From contig CAZHOR010000006.1 in assembly GCA_964534325.1 (NCBI GenBank), positions 55,345-119,344 of the forward strand: a DNA stretch of 64,000 nucleotides. The letters run 5' to 3'. This document shows, piece by piece, positions 25,306 to 32,336 of this stretch. Under the pieces are notes generated by a model. It saw nothing but the letters and a program-made list of their open reading frames with translations, was not told the DNA's origin and did no database searches. The stretch comes from JdFR-22 sp964534325 (GTDB lineage: Archaea; Halobacteriota; Archaeoglobi; Archaeoglobales; Archaeoglobaceae). A program made the position numbers and the translations under genes. How positions within the stretch are numbered: the stretch's first letter is position 1; each line of letters begins with the position of its first letter.

Positions 25306-25599
25306 TCAACCTAATTTCTCAACATGGGAAACAGAGCCTTTGAACACAATTATGGTTTTATCATTAGTCTTTAAAACAATCTCATAAGTTGTAATGTTCT
25401 CTATTCGCCCCTCCAAGACATCTCCTGTTATCGTTTTGATTTTAGCTTTACTGATGGGTGTAGCACCTAATCGGAATTCTCTGCTCTTGTCTTTCTCTTT
25501 AAGCTCTTGTTTCGGGTGCTCTTTCTCTTTATGCAACTCTAACGACTTTTTATTCATTGACTGGAAATTGCAGCCCTCTACATCACATTCATACGGCAT
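25306..25599 (-). CDS. C2H2 zinc finger fused to Hfq/LSm-like domain
   Basis: A 97-aa protein. Residues 1-28 give C-x4-C-x12-H-x4-H (YECDVEGCNFQSMNKKSLELHKEKEH), a C2H2 finger common in archaeal viruses and plasmids. After a charged linker, residues about 46-97 match the Hfq/Sm pattern: TPISKAKIKTITGDVLEGRI, ENITTYEIVLKTNDK, and TIIVFKGSVSHVE, aligning with the Sm1 and the YKHAIS-like Sm2 motif of bacterial Hfq. An RNA- or nucleic-acid-binding role is inferred. It heads a two-gene operon with the 52-aa protein. Confidence 0.7.
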   Translation of the reverse strand: MPYECDVEGCNFQSMNKKSLELHKEKEHPKQELKEKDKSREFRLGATPISKAKIKTITGDVLEGRIENITTYEIVLKTNDKTIIVFKGSVSHVEKLG

Positions 25600-25860
25600 A
25601 TCTTATCACCTCTTTCTCATTATCATAGTTATCACTTTCAACGTACTTTACGTACTAGTAGAGGAATCCAAACCCCTCTATCCGGTCTCTGGTTCCGCAA
25701 CTCATATCGGAGAGTTTTCTGGCTTTCATCGTTAATATCGGTGGTTTCACTGCCTTGACTGTGAATAGAACCCTCTGCTGGTACGTTACCTTTGTTACTG
25801 GAAAGTGGGTTTCCAGCTCTGTCACCATATATACTATATTTTGTACACCGTGCAGGACGG

Positions 25861-25884
25861 AACTACGTAACTACGTAACTACGG
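25861..25884. repeat. Three tandem 8-bp repeats (AACTACGT)
   Basis: AACTACGT, AACTACGT and AACTACGG lie head to tail in the intergenic region upstream of the convergently read 210-aa gene end. Further TACGTAC and TACGTACT words occur at 25637-25655. Short iterations like these can be regulator or replication-protein sites in small elements. Confidence 0.5.
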
Positions 25885-25900
25885 AATTATACACTTGTTT

Positions 25901-26533
25901 TTATAGGTCTTCGTCATATTTCATAACTCTTATCTCCAGATACCTCTCCTTAGCCTTCTCAACATATTTTCTGGCCTTCCGCCTCAACTCAAGTGGAATC
26001 CATCTCTCTGAAGATGCGGCAGCCTCCAAGAGAGCAACTACAGCAGCGTGACCAACAGACATGGTTTCACCGACCATGAAAGCCTTATCCAGTTTGCCAA
26101 TGTCCTCCCTGTCGTAATAGACTTCGAGTTGCTTTGAACGCCCAAAGAAACTAAAGTCTAAATCCGTAGGGATACAGCTTACTCCAGCTTCCGCACCGGT
26201 CTCTAATTTCTCGTATAGCTGGTGAGCCTTATCCATTAATTCTTTGTCCTTCTCTAGCTTCAATGCACCATACTTGACAGCATAACACCATGCCGCCCTA
26301 TTACTACCAATCCGTTTCTTCAGTAACCGTTGTATCACCTGGACGATCGGCGGACACTTTCTAACTGAAGTGTGCTTAATATTAAAGTGGTCGGTGTTGA
26401 TATTCTCTTTACGACAGAACTCCTCGAAACTCTGGCCCTTATTTACGCTGAATGTACGACCGCCTAAATCAAGACCTTTATCGTTATCCGAAGGTTTTAT
26501 ATAATCCTTATTATCATATCTACTATCAGACAT
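25901..26533 (-). CDS. Hypothetical 210-aa protein of the integrated element
   Basis: A soluble protein with a charged N-terminal 30 residues, then a helical core with the basic segment VIQRLLKKRIGSNRAAW and a C-terminal basic helix (RRKARKYVEKAKERYLEIRV). It ends a cluster of minus-strand genes led by a ribbon-helix-helix protein and the 44-aa protein. Its position suggests a replication or copy-control function, but no motif proves it. Confidence 0.55.
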   Translation of the reverse strand: MSDSRYDNKDYIKPSDNDKGLDLGGRTFSVNKGQSFEEFCRKENINTDHFNIKHTSVRKCPPIVQVIQRLLKKRIGSNRAAWCYAVKYGALKLEKDKELMDKAHQLYEKLETGAEAGVSCIPTDLDFSFFGRSKQLEVYYDREDIGKLDKAFMVGETMSVGHAAVVALLEAAASSERWIPLELRRKARKYVEKAKERYLEIRVMKYDEDL

Positions 26534-26562
26534 ATTTTCTACACCTACAGATTTTTTTTCAC

Positions 26563-26697
26563 CTACCCTTCAATAATCTCCTCAATCTCCTTTTCAAGCT
26601 CTTCTCGATCTCTACACAGTAAAGTCAAAGCTGCTGCTTTCGCTGTCGGTGATCCGAATATCGCTAACCGTCTTAGTGAATCTGTTTCAACACTCAT
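26563..26697 (-). CDS. 44-aa microprotein
   Basis: MSVETDSLRRLAIFGSPTAK followed by AAALTLLCRDREELEKEIEE. It begins inside the stop of the RHH gene (ATGA overlap) and has a GGAGGG site, so translation is coupled. It is a predicted short helical protein; the family is not recognised. Confidence 0.5.
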   Translation of the reverse strand: MSVETDSLRRLAIFGSPTAKAAALTLLCRDREELEKEIEEIIEG

Positions 26698-26834
26698 TTG
26701 GATCCCTCCTTCATTTTCTGGAAAATCAGCATACGGGCGTAACTGGATACTTTCAAGCCCCGTTCTATAGCCATCTTTTTTAGTTTTTCAAGGTCTGATT
26801 CTTCCATTCTAATTGCTAACCTCTTTTCTAACAT
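26694..26834 (-). CDS. Ribbon-helix-helix (CopG/Arc-like) DNA-binding protein
   Basis: A 46-aa protein: MLEKRLAIRMEESDLEKLKK (beta strand and helix A), then MAIERGLKVSSYARMLIFQKM (turn and helix B). The pattern matches CopG-type copy-control or regulatory proteins. It is first in a coupled operon. Direct and inverted CAATGTT repeats immediately upstream are probable operators for it. Confidence 0.7.
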   Translation of the reverse strand: MLEKRLAIRMEESDLEKLKKMAIERGLKVSSYARMLIFQKMKEGSK

Positions 26835-26838
26835 ATAT

Positions 26839-27000
26839 CAATGTTTGACAATGTTTCATATATTATTTATCTTAATAATATTTATAGTTAAAATATTAAC
26901 AGTAAAACAGAAGGTATTAATTTTTTAACGGTGTTACTAAAAGTGTTAACCGGTAACAAGTTAAGAGACCGTTAACTATTTAACAATGTCTAACATTGTT
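26839..27000. promoter_or_regulatory. Divergent operator region with CAATGTT repeats
   Basis: CAATGTTTGACAATGTTTCA at 26839-26858 contains a direct CAATGTTT repeat. AACAATG (26982-26988) and CATTGTT (26994-27000) form an inverted repeat with a 5-bp spacer. Between them lie several GTTAAC/GTTAC words. The region separates the RHH operon (-) from the 302-aa HTH gene (+), so shared autoregulation is likely. Confidence 0.55.
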
Positions 27001-27007
27001 AACCAAT

Positions 27008-27916
27008 ATGAAACAGAAAGGTGAAATTGATAACTTTCTCAAATTTTTGGTTAGATATGCTGAAGTTTACCCTATATACCATAAACCAGAGAAAATAGCA
27101 AAAGACATTAACATTAAATCAAGCCAGCTCTCAAACTGGAAGAACAATTCAACAACCAAAAAGGAGTTTTTTAGAAGTGCTATGGATTTTGAGCTTGATG
27201 GGTGGCAGTTAGTGCCAGATACACAAATACTTCAAGATGCTTTGTTAAATAAATTAATCTACCTGTATTACTTTGAAAGAGATGATGAAGCATATGACTA
27301 TCTTGTAAAACTAACAAAGACAGAATACTTAACAGATTGTATGAATAAAGATATAGAAAACGAGAATTGGGAAAACATTCTATTCTATTATAACTTATTG
27401 GATGATTTAAGCATGATGGCAACAAAAGGTAAAACTGAGCATTTAGATGAACTAATAAATAAAATAACCAATAGTCCAACATTAGAAAAGAAAATATTCA
27501 ATCTTGTAGATTCAATAGTTGAAAATGTTTTCACTCAAGAAGATAAAAAAATAATTAAAGAACATAAAGATTTCAAAAACATTAAACAAAACCTCACATA
27601 CTATAGTCAGAAATATACTTCTCCAAAAACACTTCAATGGTTTATTCTTATACACAAGATAGTCCAAGAATCCAGAAAAGAAGATTTAATGAAAGACCTG
27701 TTTGAAATACATAAGAGAATTTTTGATCCTGGTCCTAATTTCTCTGAACGGCTCCAAGAATCCGGTTTCTCTGCCCAAGGAAGTAAAGTTATGGCTATAT
27801 TTATGGCAATACCTTTCTATGCCAGAACAAATCACGCAATGCAAATGTATTTTACGAAAAAACATTTTATTGTGTTCGCTGAAACTTTCAAGGGTATGAC
27901 ACCTTTTCTTATTTAA
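27008..27916 (+). CDS. Hypothetical protein with N-terminal HTH-like segment
   Basis: A 302-aa protein from the ATG at 27008 (an in-frame TTG at 26996 lies inside the operator palindrome and is less likely). Residues 30-55 (HKPEKIAKDINIKSSQLSNWKNN) look like a helix-turn-helix. The rest is helical, Lys/Glu/Asn-rich and unrecognised. It reads away from the RHH operon. It could be the element's replication or regulatory protein, which I cannot establish. Confidence 0.6.
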   Translation: MKQKGEIDNFLKFLVRYAEVYPIYHKPEKIAKDINIKSSQLSNWKNNSTTKKEFFRSAMDFELDGWQLVPDTQILQDALLNKLIYLYYFERDDEAYDYLVKLTKTEYLTDCMNKDIENENWENILFYYNLLDDLSMMATKGKTEHLDELINKITNSPTLEKKIFNLVDSIVENVFTQEDKKIIKEHKDFKNIKQNLTYYSQKYTSPKTLQWFILIHKIVQESRKEDLMKDLFEIHKRIFDPGPNFSERLQESGFSAQGSKVMAIFMAIPFYARTNHAMQMYFTKKHFIVFAETFKGMTPFLI

Positions 27917-28062
27917 TCAACTTTCTCCAGGACAAGGTAACCCCTATCTATCTTCCACTTTACTGAATCACCTTTCTTCAACCCTATACTTTCTGCCAGA
28001 ACAACCGGAACAGTAACTTTTAATTGACCTCCACTCTCATGTATTTTGTAAGCCTTCACCAT
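27913..28062 (-). CDS. AbrB/SpoVT-type small DNA-binding protein
   Basis: A 49-aa swapped-hairpin protein: MVKAYKIHESGGQLKVTVPV, then VLAESIGLKKGDSVKWKI and YLVLEKVD. The order matches AbrB family regulators and antitoxins. A GGGTGAT site precedes the ATG. It overlaps the stop of the 302-aa gene by 4 bp tail-to-tail and is the last gene before the tRNA-Arg boundary. Confidence 0.75.
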   Translation of the reverse strand: MVKAYKIHESGGQLKVTVPVVLAESIGLKKGDSVKWKIDRGYLVLEKVD

Positions 28063-28181
28063 ATCACCCTAAAAATAATCCTATTTCAAGGGTTATAAAA
28101 GTTACTGTAAATAGGGTGAAAGAAGTATAAGAACTAAATAACTACTACCCATAAAAAAATAATTGTGTGTAAGGCGAACAC

Positions 28182-28253
28182 GCCCCGGTGGGGTAGCGGA
28201 CATCCTTGAGGGCTGCGGACTCTCTGACCCGGGTTCAAGTCCCGGCCGGGGCA
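28182..28253 (+). tRNA. tRNA-Arg (anticodon GCG), right boundary of integrated element
   Basis: The acceptor arms are GCCCCGG and CCGGGGC, the anticodon stem is GAGGG/CTCTC with loop CTGCGGA, and the T-arm is CCGGG/CCCGG with loop TTCAAGT. The anticodon GCG reads CGC. The first 12 nucleotides recur at 20403-20414 beside the integrase, so this intact gene is the likely attR-side copy. CCA is not encoded. Confidence 0.9.
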
Positions 28254-28333
28254 TTCTTATTTCGGTTTCTATGCCCTCTCATACTTTCAGGCAGGCGTAT
28301 AGCCTTAAATAATTTTTCTTTTTAGTCTAGATT

Positions 28334-28531
28334 ATGAGAATGGGATTTGTAGTCGAAGATTCGAATTCTTCGTTGAGTGCTAGAAACCAAATTTTGGATC
28401 AGAAAAAACTGAAAGAATGGTTTGATGGCCTACCAGAGTTTGCTAGGAATGAAGAATCGGAAGACGTCCTAACACTGGTCTATTTTGTGGAGATGTTAAA
28501 GGATAACGATTCTTGGAGTGAGGGTAACTAG
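28334..28531 (+). CDS. 65-aa acidic hypothetical protein
   Basis: An acidic soluble protein (MRMGFVVEDSNSSLSARNQI...). It has no recognised motif. It starts 80 bp after tRNA-Arg and is followed after 13 bp by the next gene, suggesting one operon through to the serine recombinase. Confidence 0.45.
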   Translation: MRMGFVVEDSNSSLSARNQILDQKKLKEWFDGLPEFARNEESEDVLTLVYFVEMLKDNDSWSEGN

Positions 28532-28544
28532 AGAGGTGCTATGA

Positions 28545-28862
28545 TTGGAGACAAGATTTAGTCCACAGCCAAATAACCCTCAAAGAGCGGGAACTCTTAA
28601 CGCCTATATCTTCGCACTAGAAGAATACAAAGACACTCACTACCTGAGAATCGATGCTGGTGATAGAATTATTTTCCTCAAGATGCTTCCAGGGAAAACT
28701 CTGGCATACAGCTATGATGCTGAATTCTGGCATCAAATTCCCCAGGTTACGGAAGAATATCACTACCTCGAAGATCTTCTGATGGAATACGGAGCTACCT
28801 TTATTCAGAAAAAAGAGATAACACAAAAATTCCACAGAAACACTCTGGAATCAATGGCCTAA
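28545..28862 (+). CDS. 105-aa hypothetical protein
   Basis: Starts at TTG 28545 with a GAGGTG site 6 bp upstream. The sequence (AYIFALEEYKDTHYLRIDAG, DRIIFLKMLPGKTLAY) looks like a beta-rich small domain followed by a helical C-terminus. I do not recognise the family. It is 14 bp before the 589-aa gene. Confidence 0.5.
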   Translation: METRFSPQPNNPQRAGTLNAYIFALEEYKDTHYLRIDAGDRIIFLKMLPGKTLAYSYDAEFWHQIPQVTEEYHYLEDLLMEYGATFIQKKEITQKFHRNTLESMA

Positions 28863-28876
28863 ATCCTTTATTATAA

Positions 28877-30646
28877 ATGTCCCGGGAGATGCTACAGTTA
28901 CTACGGGAAAAACCCAGGACCGTTGAAGAACTCGCCCGGAAGCTGAACAAATCCAAGCCAAATGTAAAGTGGAATCTACTGGGCCTACCAGTAAAATGTG
29001 AGAAGTTTAATGACCAAGTTAACGTCTACCTAACTTACGATACAAAAATCCACTCGCCAAATCCATTTTCCTTTTCTTCACCCCACTCAAACTCAAATCA
29101 CCATTCTGAAGAGCACTTAAGAGAGATTTGCTCCATCTGCGATAAACCAAAGAGTGAGTGCCAATCTTGCGAATTGTATAATAATTACATAAAAAATTTT
29201 GAGGGAGATGTCTGGCCCCCTCTCGGAGATGTCCGGGTCAAGGACCGAGCATATATAAATGAAGGCCCTAAAGACGTCCGAAGTCCGAACCAATCAAAGG
29301 ACCCCATTTCTAAAAAGAGGAGTTCTCATAAAATATTTGAAAAGGATAATAATATTTCCGAGAGCCACGTCCGGACATCCGGGGATCCAAGACCCTACAG
29401 CAAAAAAGTGTGTAAACAGGCTCATTTAACTAGCTACCAGCTGAATGAAGTTGATATCCAGATCCTGGACCTGTTAGCTAAAAACCATTATCCAGCCCAA
29501 ATAGGAAGAATAATCGGTTTGGACAGAAGAAGAGTATCTGAAAAGGTAAATAAATTGTTCAGAATGGAATTGATTACTCCAGAGACTTCCTACCCTAAGT
29601 ACTATAAAGTAGCCAAAGAAGCCCTCGGCATAATCAAGGATCGCATAAAGAGTATAAACAAACCAGATAAAAGTGCTCTCGGTGGGGGCGAGAGCTCCGA
29701 AAAGTCCCAGCGAGAACCCTCTGTTGGGCCACCGGAAGTCCATAACCTGTCCTTCAAATTCCCCTATGAAGTCCATCCCGACTCTCGGACATGTCCAGTA
29801 GGTAATAGTGGTGGGGTGAGTTCTTCGGAAGATGTCCGGAATCAAACTCCTGACTTTCAGCCTATGTTTGCTTGCGCTAATTGCAGAAAGTGGAGGGATC
29901 GGGGGAACAAGAAGAAGTGTAGGTGTAGGAGGGGTCGGTGGACTAGAATGAATAATTGGTACTATTTCTCCACTTACTTCAGGGGTTATGAGGTATCCTC
30001 CAATCCTTCTACTATTGTTGTGAGGGGGGTGAAGGTCTACGGGTATGATGCCAAGAAAATGTTCGCCGACGGATTGATGAAGGCCCAACAAGTTGTTGCC
30101 GAGCTGCTCAGAGACCACTCTAATTCAAATGGGATTGATTATGTTGTTTATTATTCTTGTTATCGGTTGGCGGGGAAGCCTCACTGGGTAGTTAACTCTG
30201 GGGTCTCGGAGGTTGTCCGCTCCATGTTTGGGGGTAACGTAGACATACACGCTGGAGAAGGTGATGTCCTAAGGTGTGATGCCTCACCCGATGAGGAAGG
30301 CTACCCGCAATCCCATGCCGAGGTGGTGACCCAGGACCAGGAGAAGGCGGAGAATTTCCTGGATCTGTTCACTGGCAACTACCAGAGAAAGTTGGGCAGG
30401 CTCCAAGGTAAGGTGGAGTCCTTGGAGGCTAATGCGGCAGGTGGTCTGTCAACTGAGAACCTCAAAGAGGTACTGAATTCATATGTTAAGAGTTTGGAGG
30501 AGCGGATAGATCGCCTTGAGAGGTTGATCACTGAAGCCAATGGCAGATACATCAGGGAAGTAAATCAGACTCTTAATGCTGTTGCCACCACCATGCTCCG
30601 CCTAGATAACCTTGAGCAAAAGCTATCGGGGGTGGACTATGGCTGA
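28877..30646 (+). CDS. 589-aa multidomain protein: HTHs, zinc cluster, coiled coil
   Basis: Residues 1-60 form a winged-helix domain (LLREKPRTVEELARKLNKSKPNVKWNL). A Cys cluster near 85-105 follows (CSICDKPKSECQSCEL). A long polar linker leads to a second MarR-like HTH near 190-250 (VDIQILDLLAKNHYPAQIGR). A further Cys motif (CANCRKWRDRGNKKKCRCRR) precedes a globular alpha/beta region, and a coiled coil (LGRLQGKVESLEANA, YVKSLEERIDRLERLI) closes it. It looks like a mobile-element replication or partition protein, which is inference. The next gene overlaps by 8 bp. Confidence 0.6.
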   Translation: MSREMLQLLREKPRTVEELARKLNKSKPNVKWNLLGLPVKCEKFNDQVNVYLTYDTKIHSPNPFSFSSPHSNSNHHSEEHLREICSICDKPKSECQSCELYNNYIKNFEGDVWPPLGDVRVKDRAYINEGPKDVRSPNQSKDPISKKRSSHKIFEKDNNISESHVRTSGDPRPYSKKVCKQAHLTSYQLNEVDIQILDLLAKNHYPAQIGRIIGLDRRRVSEKVNKLFRMELITPETSYPKYYKVAKEALGIIKDRIKSINKPDKSALGGGESSEKSQREPSVGPPEVHNLSFKFPYEVHPDSRTCPVGNSGGVSSSEDVRNQTPDFQPMFACANCRKWRDRGNKKKCRCRRGRWTRMNNWYYFSTYFRGYEVSSNPSTIVVRGVKVYGYDAKKMFADGLMKAQQVVAELLRDHSNSNGIDYVVYYSCYRLAGKPHWVVNSGVSEVVRSMFGGNVDIHAGEGDVLRCDASPDEEGYPQSHAEVVTQDQEKAENFLDLFTGNYQRKLGRLQGKVESLEANAAGGLSTENLKEVLNSYVKSLEERIDRLERLITEANGRYIREVNQTLNAVATTMLRLDNLEQKLSGVDYG

Positions 30647-30917
30647 ATCCTTGAAGTGTGAGGTGTGCGGAACCAAACTTAGGAACGGCAGAATCAGGTT
30701 TTGCAGCGATTTCTGCTATAAATTCGGTTCTTCTAAGCTTTATCAAGTGTATAGGGAAGTTGAGGGTGGCAGTATAAGTTATTGTGATCTTATCAATAAG
30801 ATTAGGCTTGTTTATGGGATTAAGTCTTATGAAAAGGTTGATGAGAGGTTAACCGAGTTTTTTAGGCTGGTTGGGAAGATAAGGGATATTAGAATTGGTT
30901 TTGGTAATTATGGTTGA
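30639..30917 (+). CDS. 92-aa zinc-knuckle protein
   Basis: From the ATG at 30639 the protein reads MAESLKCEVCGTKLRNGRIRFCSDFC, with four cysteines in C-x2-C...C-x3-C spacing, which is a small treble-clef or zinc-ribbon type N-terminus. A basic helical tail follows. It overlaps both the 589-aa gene (8 bp) and the recombinase gene (8 bp), so the three are translationally coupled. Confidence 0.6.
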   Translation: MAESLKCEVCGTKLRNGRIRFCSDFCYKFGSSKLYQVYREVEGGSISYCDLINKIRLVYGIKSYEKVDERLTEFFRLVGKIRDIRIGFGNYG

Positions 30918-31539
30918 GAAGAGGGCTGCAATATATGCTAGGGTCTCCACTAGGAAGAGGAAGGAAAGAAACGGTAAGATGATTTACCAGCAGGACCCCG
31001 AAACTCAGTTTAAGCCATGTAGGGAATACTGTCAGAGGATGGAATGGGACTACCAAGAATATTTTGACCGTGAATCTGGATCCAAAACAGATAGGGAGCA
31101 GCTTAATCAGTTGATGGAGGATGCTAGGCTAAGAAAGTTTGATGTCCTGGTTTTCTATAAGCTTGATCGTCTTGCTAGGTCGGTCAAGCAGTTAATTGAG
31201 TTGTTTGATTTTCTTGGCTCCAAAGGTATTGATTTTGTGTCGATTAAGGATCCCATTGATACTACGACACCTTCAGGTAAACTAATTTTTCATATTATGG
31301 CAGCCATCTCGGAGTTTGAGAGGGAGCTCACTAGGCAGAGGGTGATCGATGGGATTGATAGGGCTAGAGAGGATGGAAAGCCCATTGGTAGGAAGCCAGT
31401 TAAGTTCAATGTGGAGATCGCCAAGGAAATGAAGAGACAGGGCTACAGCTATGAACAGATTAGTGAGAAGTTAGGGGTCTCAAAGGCAACAGTTTACTTA
31501 AAGCTCAATCCAGAGAAATATCGAGAGTACCGAAAATGA
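30910..31539 (+). CDS. Serine recombinase (resolvase/invertase family)
   Basis: A 209-aa protein. The N-terminal catalytic domain shows AAIYARVSTRK (nucleophile Ser), YFDRESGSKTDREQLNQLMED, VLVFYKLDRLARS, and AAISEFERELTRQRVIDGI. The C-terminal HTH is GYSYEQISEKLGVSKATVYL. Length fits a resolvase rather than a large serine integrase. It ends the coupled 28.3-31.5 kb cluster and suggests a second mobile module adjacent to the tRNA-targeting element. Confidence 0.92.
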   Translation: MVEKRAAIYARVSTRKRKERNGKMIYQQDPETQFKPCREYCQRMEWDYQEYFDRESGSKTDREQLNQLMEDARLRKFDVLVFYKLDRLARSVKQLIELFDFLGSKGIDFVSIKDPIDTTTPSGKLIFHIMAAISEFERELTRQRVIDGIDRAREDGKPIGRKPVKFNVEIAKEMKRQGYSYEQISEKLGVSKATVYLKLNPEKYREYRK

Positions 31540-31823
31540 TTGCTAAGCCTTGAACTTGATATTATTGGCACATCTAATCTCATGTTTAGTCCTAATTTTG
31601 GTTACGGCAATATTATTGAATATAGGGGAAATCAATTGGTTAAGTAACTGATATGCGATTACAAAATTTTTTTATACTTAGGGAATAAAAAAGTATTATC
31701 AGATAGTGTGTTGGATAAAGCTCAATTGAAAAATCATTTTACTTTTAAAGTAGACGATAGTTTTATATAATATTAGCTACATACTGGAACCCGACTAAAA
31801 TGATTAATGGGAGGTAATTGAAA

Positions 31824-32336
31824 GTGAGTCTTAAAGATATATCGGTAGAAGATTTGTTGGGTGGAAAGGATGTTGTTGATGACTCTGATGCTAAGGAAAT
31901 TCACGGTACCAAAAGCTGGGTGCTAACTGTACTTCGGCAAAATCCTGATGGTGTAACTGCCAAAATGGTTTCCGAGATAGTGGGTGTAAGTGATCGGCGA
32001 TCAAGAGAGATTTTGGAGGAACTCGTTTCAAAACGGGAAGCCTACTCCAGAAAAGTCCAAAAGAATGTTAAATTGTATTATCCCAACGGCAAGCTTATAC
32101 ACAAATACCTACAGGAATCAAAGGAGTTTGGTAATCAGATATTTAGACTTTCTTTCCATGAGGGTAAGCGAGAACCTATTTTGCAGATACAGGAAAGAAA
32201 ATTCTCGCTTTTGGAAGGAGAAAAAGTTGAAGGTAGTATATTTATTGAATTAAGCAACTTAGAAGGTCTTGTTAATTTTATTAAGGAGATGGATGGAAGA
32301 TTCCATGATTTTAATGAAGAGGAGGCAGATAAATGA
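31824..32336 (+). CDS. HTH protein heading the DprA/ComF cluster
   Basis: A 170-aa protein from GTG 31824, chosen because GGGAGGT lies 8 bp upstream. Residues 30-85 form a winged helix (SWVLTVLRQNPDGVTAKMVSEIVGVSDRRSREIL). The C-terminal 80 residues are an alpha/beta domain of unknown family. Its stop overlaps the next start (ATGA), so it is co-translated with the 457-aa protein. It may be a sensor or regulator of the cluster. Confidence 0.65.
   Translation: MSLKDISVEDLLGGKDVVDDSDAKEIHGTKSWVLTVLRQNPDGVTAKMVSEIVGVSDRRSREILEELVSKREAYSRKVQKNVKLYYPNGKLIHKYLQESKEFGNQIFRLSFHEGKREPILQIQERKFSLLEGEKVEGSIFIELSNLEGLVNFIKEMDGRFHDFNEEEADK

Noticed and set aside
29220..29830. Recurrent GTCCGG/GACATCC words inside the 589-aa gene
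   Set aside because: They fall in different codon contexts with irregular spacing and look like ordinary coding sequence for a low-complexity linker.
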